A stretch of DNA of 64,000 bases from Pseudorhodoferax sp. Leaf267 (GTDB lineage: Bacteria; Pseudomonadota; Gammaproteobacteria; Burkholderiales; Burkholderiaceae_C): contig NZ_LMMV01000021.1 in NCBI RefSeq assembly GCF_001422405.1, forward strand, positions 434,858 through 498,857, read 5' to 3'. The notes beneath the pieces are model-generated. The model searched no databases. It was not told the DNA's origin and saw only the letters and a program-made list of their open reading frames with translations. This document shows positions 63,901-64,000 of the stretch, piece after piece. Position 1 is the stretch's first letter. Each line of letters starts with the position of its first letter. The translations under genes were made by a program, and so were the position numbers.

Positions 63901-64000
63901 CCGTGCCGGCATCGATCACGTAGCGGATGCCGGGCACGGTGAGCGAGGTCTCGGCCACGTTGGTGGCCAGCACGATGCGCCTCTTGCCGCGCAGCACGAA
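60962..64000 (-). CDS. hrpA: ATP-dependent RNA helicase HrpA (partial, N-terminus outside window)
   Basis: At least 1012 residues of the DEAH-box helicase HrpA; the N-terminal motifs I-III lie outside the window. Motif V (RIVLATNVAETSLTVPGI) and motif VI (QAAANQRAGRCGRVADG) are at the right edge, followed by the winged-helix/ratchet region, and the long HrpA-specific C-terminal extension (FYRHPGAHLKKKPGRWIAAAELVETTRLFGRGIA, DVYSGRTFEAWWREAVK). HrpA acts on stalled or structured mRNA and ribosomes. Around 63269-63307 it contains an in-frame insertion coding PSPQPSPAGGRG from a palindromic repeat. Close to the family's full-length size of about 1300 when extended. Confidence 0.93.
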   Translation of the reverse strand, partial: FVLRGKRRIVLATNVAETSLTVPGIRYVIDAGTARVKRYSLRSKVEQLLVEPISQAAANQRAGRCGRVADGICIRLYGEDDFNGRPRFTDPEILRSSLAGVILRMKSLHLGEVEDFPFVEAPSKRAITDGYQLLNELGAVDDNNVLTAVGAELARLPLDPRVGRIILAGRDRKALSEVLVIASALSVQDVRDRPMDMQAQADQQHAKFDDEKSEFSGYLRLWHWIHDARGGAPSPQPSPAGGRGGKTGAPAEVPHATHKLSNRQYEQLLRQNFINIRRVREWRDIHSQLLTVVTEHRWKLNDEPASYEQLHMAMLAGLLGNIGLKPEDDDAYLGARGIKFYRHPGAHLKKKPGRWIAAAELVETTRLFGRGIANIEPQWLEEVGGHLLKKQLLDPHWEKKAAEVVALERATLYGLVIYNNRRVPFHRVDAVGAREVFIREGLVAGQWETRLPFAAANQRTIAQVEALEHKSRRQDVLVDEELIYAYYDKQLPADVYSGRTFEAWWREAVKTNPKLLLLSREELMRHEAAGITTDAFPRTVRLGGVDCAATYLHEPGNARDGLTVTVPLFVLNQVADERCEWLVPGMLKDKIQALLKSLPQRPRSRFVPLPESATRLAAELPFAQGSLSDTLLKAVRDASSLDVKRTDFKLDMLSPHLFMNLQVVDEHGRQLGMSRNLAALKAELGAQARGAFQALAGLKLAATVQAPQPEAPKAPVKGQAPDKPKPVVPEGQSYTAWTFGELPELMEIRKGGQSLVGFPALIDGGDAVRIEVFDEPDVAAARHRAGLRRLFALQIRDALKYLEKNIPDLQKMAVAFMPLGTVEELRTQIIAVALDRAFLLDPLPSDAIAFKRRVEEGRGRLTLIAGEVARLASGILVEYAAAVRKLKDARPPADIAADVQQQLQRLMPKRFLEDTPWAQLQHVVRYLKAITLRLDKLRADPARDAARMAELRPQEQRYWRLVADRKGQVDSRMLELRWLLEELRVSFFAQELRTPQPVSVKRLDKTWAQLNQ
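63269..63307. repeat. Palindromic intergenic-type repeat inside hrpA
   Basis: Perfect 11-bp arms CCCTCTCCCGC/GCGGGAGAGGG with a 2-nt loop (63269-63292), then TTGGGGTGAGGG. This matches a repeat type that is common between genes in many proteobacteria. Here it lies within the hrpA frame and is translated. Confidence 0.75.

Overview
The window looks like chromosomal DNA of a high-GC betaproteobacterium, most likely Comamonadaceae (Burkholderiales; Variovorax/Acidovorax/Hydrogenophaga-like). The evidence is GC-rich codon use, five orphan Bug/TctC periplasmic binding proteins, DUF3309, a P. mevalonii-type HMG-CoA reductase and many LysR/CoA-transferase/acyl-CoA modules. Genus is inference. No rRNA, tRNA, CRISPR array or complete insertion sequence was recognised.

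1-15.6 kb: end of an unknown gene; a YbdL-type aminotransferase; a ccdAB toxin-antitoxin pair whose toxin is about 20 residues short; a Bug protein; DUF3309; a DTW-domain tRNA-modification enzyme; a convergent cassette of patatin phospholipase facing a PGDYG protein plus a large deoxyribohydrolase-like/TPR/SLOG-like protein (possible conflict system); a LysR-controlled operon of a haloacetate-dehalogenase-like hydrolase with divergent LeuC/LeuD; and an MFS exporter with two proteins built from one repeated small domain.

15.7-27.4 kb: signalling block on the minus strand: NtrC-type regulator with its histidine kinase, a GAF/HD-GYP phosphodiesterase, and an operon of a TPR/beta-barrel outer-membrane protein, a FecR-domain protein with a barrel-like C-terminus, and a CHASE2 adenylate/guanylate cyclase.

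27.6-32.6 kb: an enoyl-CoA hydratase / Bug / acyl-CoA dehydrogenase cluster, then a frameshifted chloramphenicol-phosphotransferase-like gene and a DUF2332 gene.

32.6-40.2 kb: a low-GC accessory island with decayed gene fragments (transposase, LysR, DnaE2), bracketed by an imperfect 20-bp direct repeat. Its cargo includes a DUF4935-like PIN protein, a lipoprotein pair, a membrane protein and, most strikingly, a putative ATP-grasp RiPP (graspetide-like) locus: a 144-residue precursor with 24 consecutive x-(Ser/Thr)-Glu triplets, a degenerate ATP-grasp protein and a complete ATP-grasp ligase, translationally coupled.

40.3-64 kb: two beta-lactamase-fold lipoproteins, an AraC regulator, a 1245-residue lipoprotein and a tannase/feruloyl-esterase; a CoA-transferase/GST/flavin-reductase/Bug operon with a divergent Bug; a mevalonate-catabolism module (HMG-CoA reductase, Bug, divergent MocR regulator with visible operator repeats); an amidohydrolase/carboxymuconolactone-decarboxylase-like operon behind a LysR gene; and the C-terminal two thirds of the helicase HrpA, carrying an in-frame palindromic repeat insertion.
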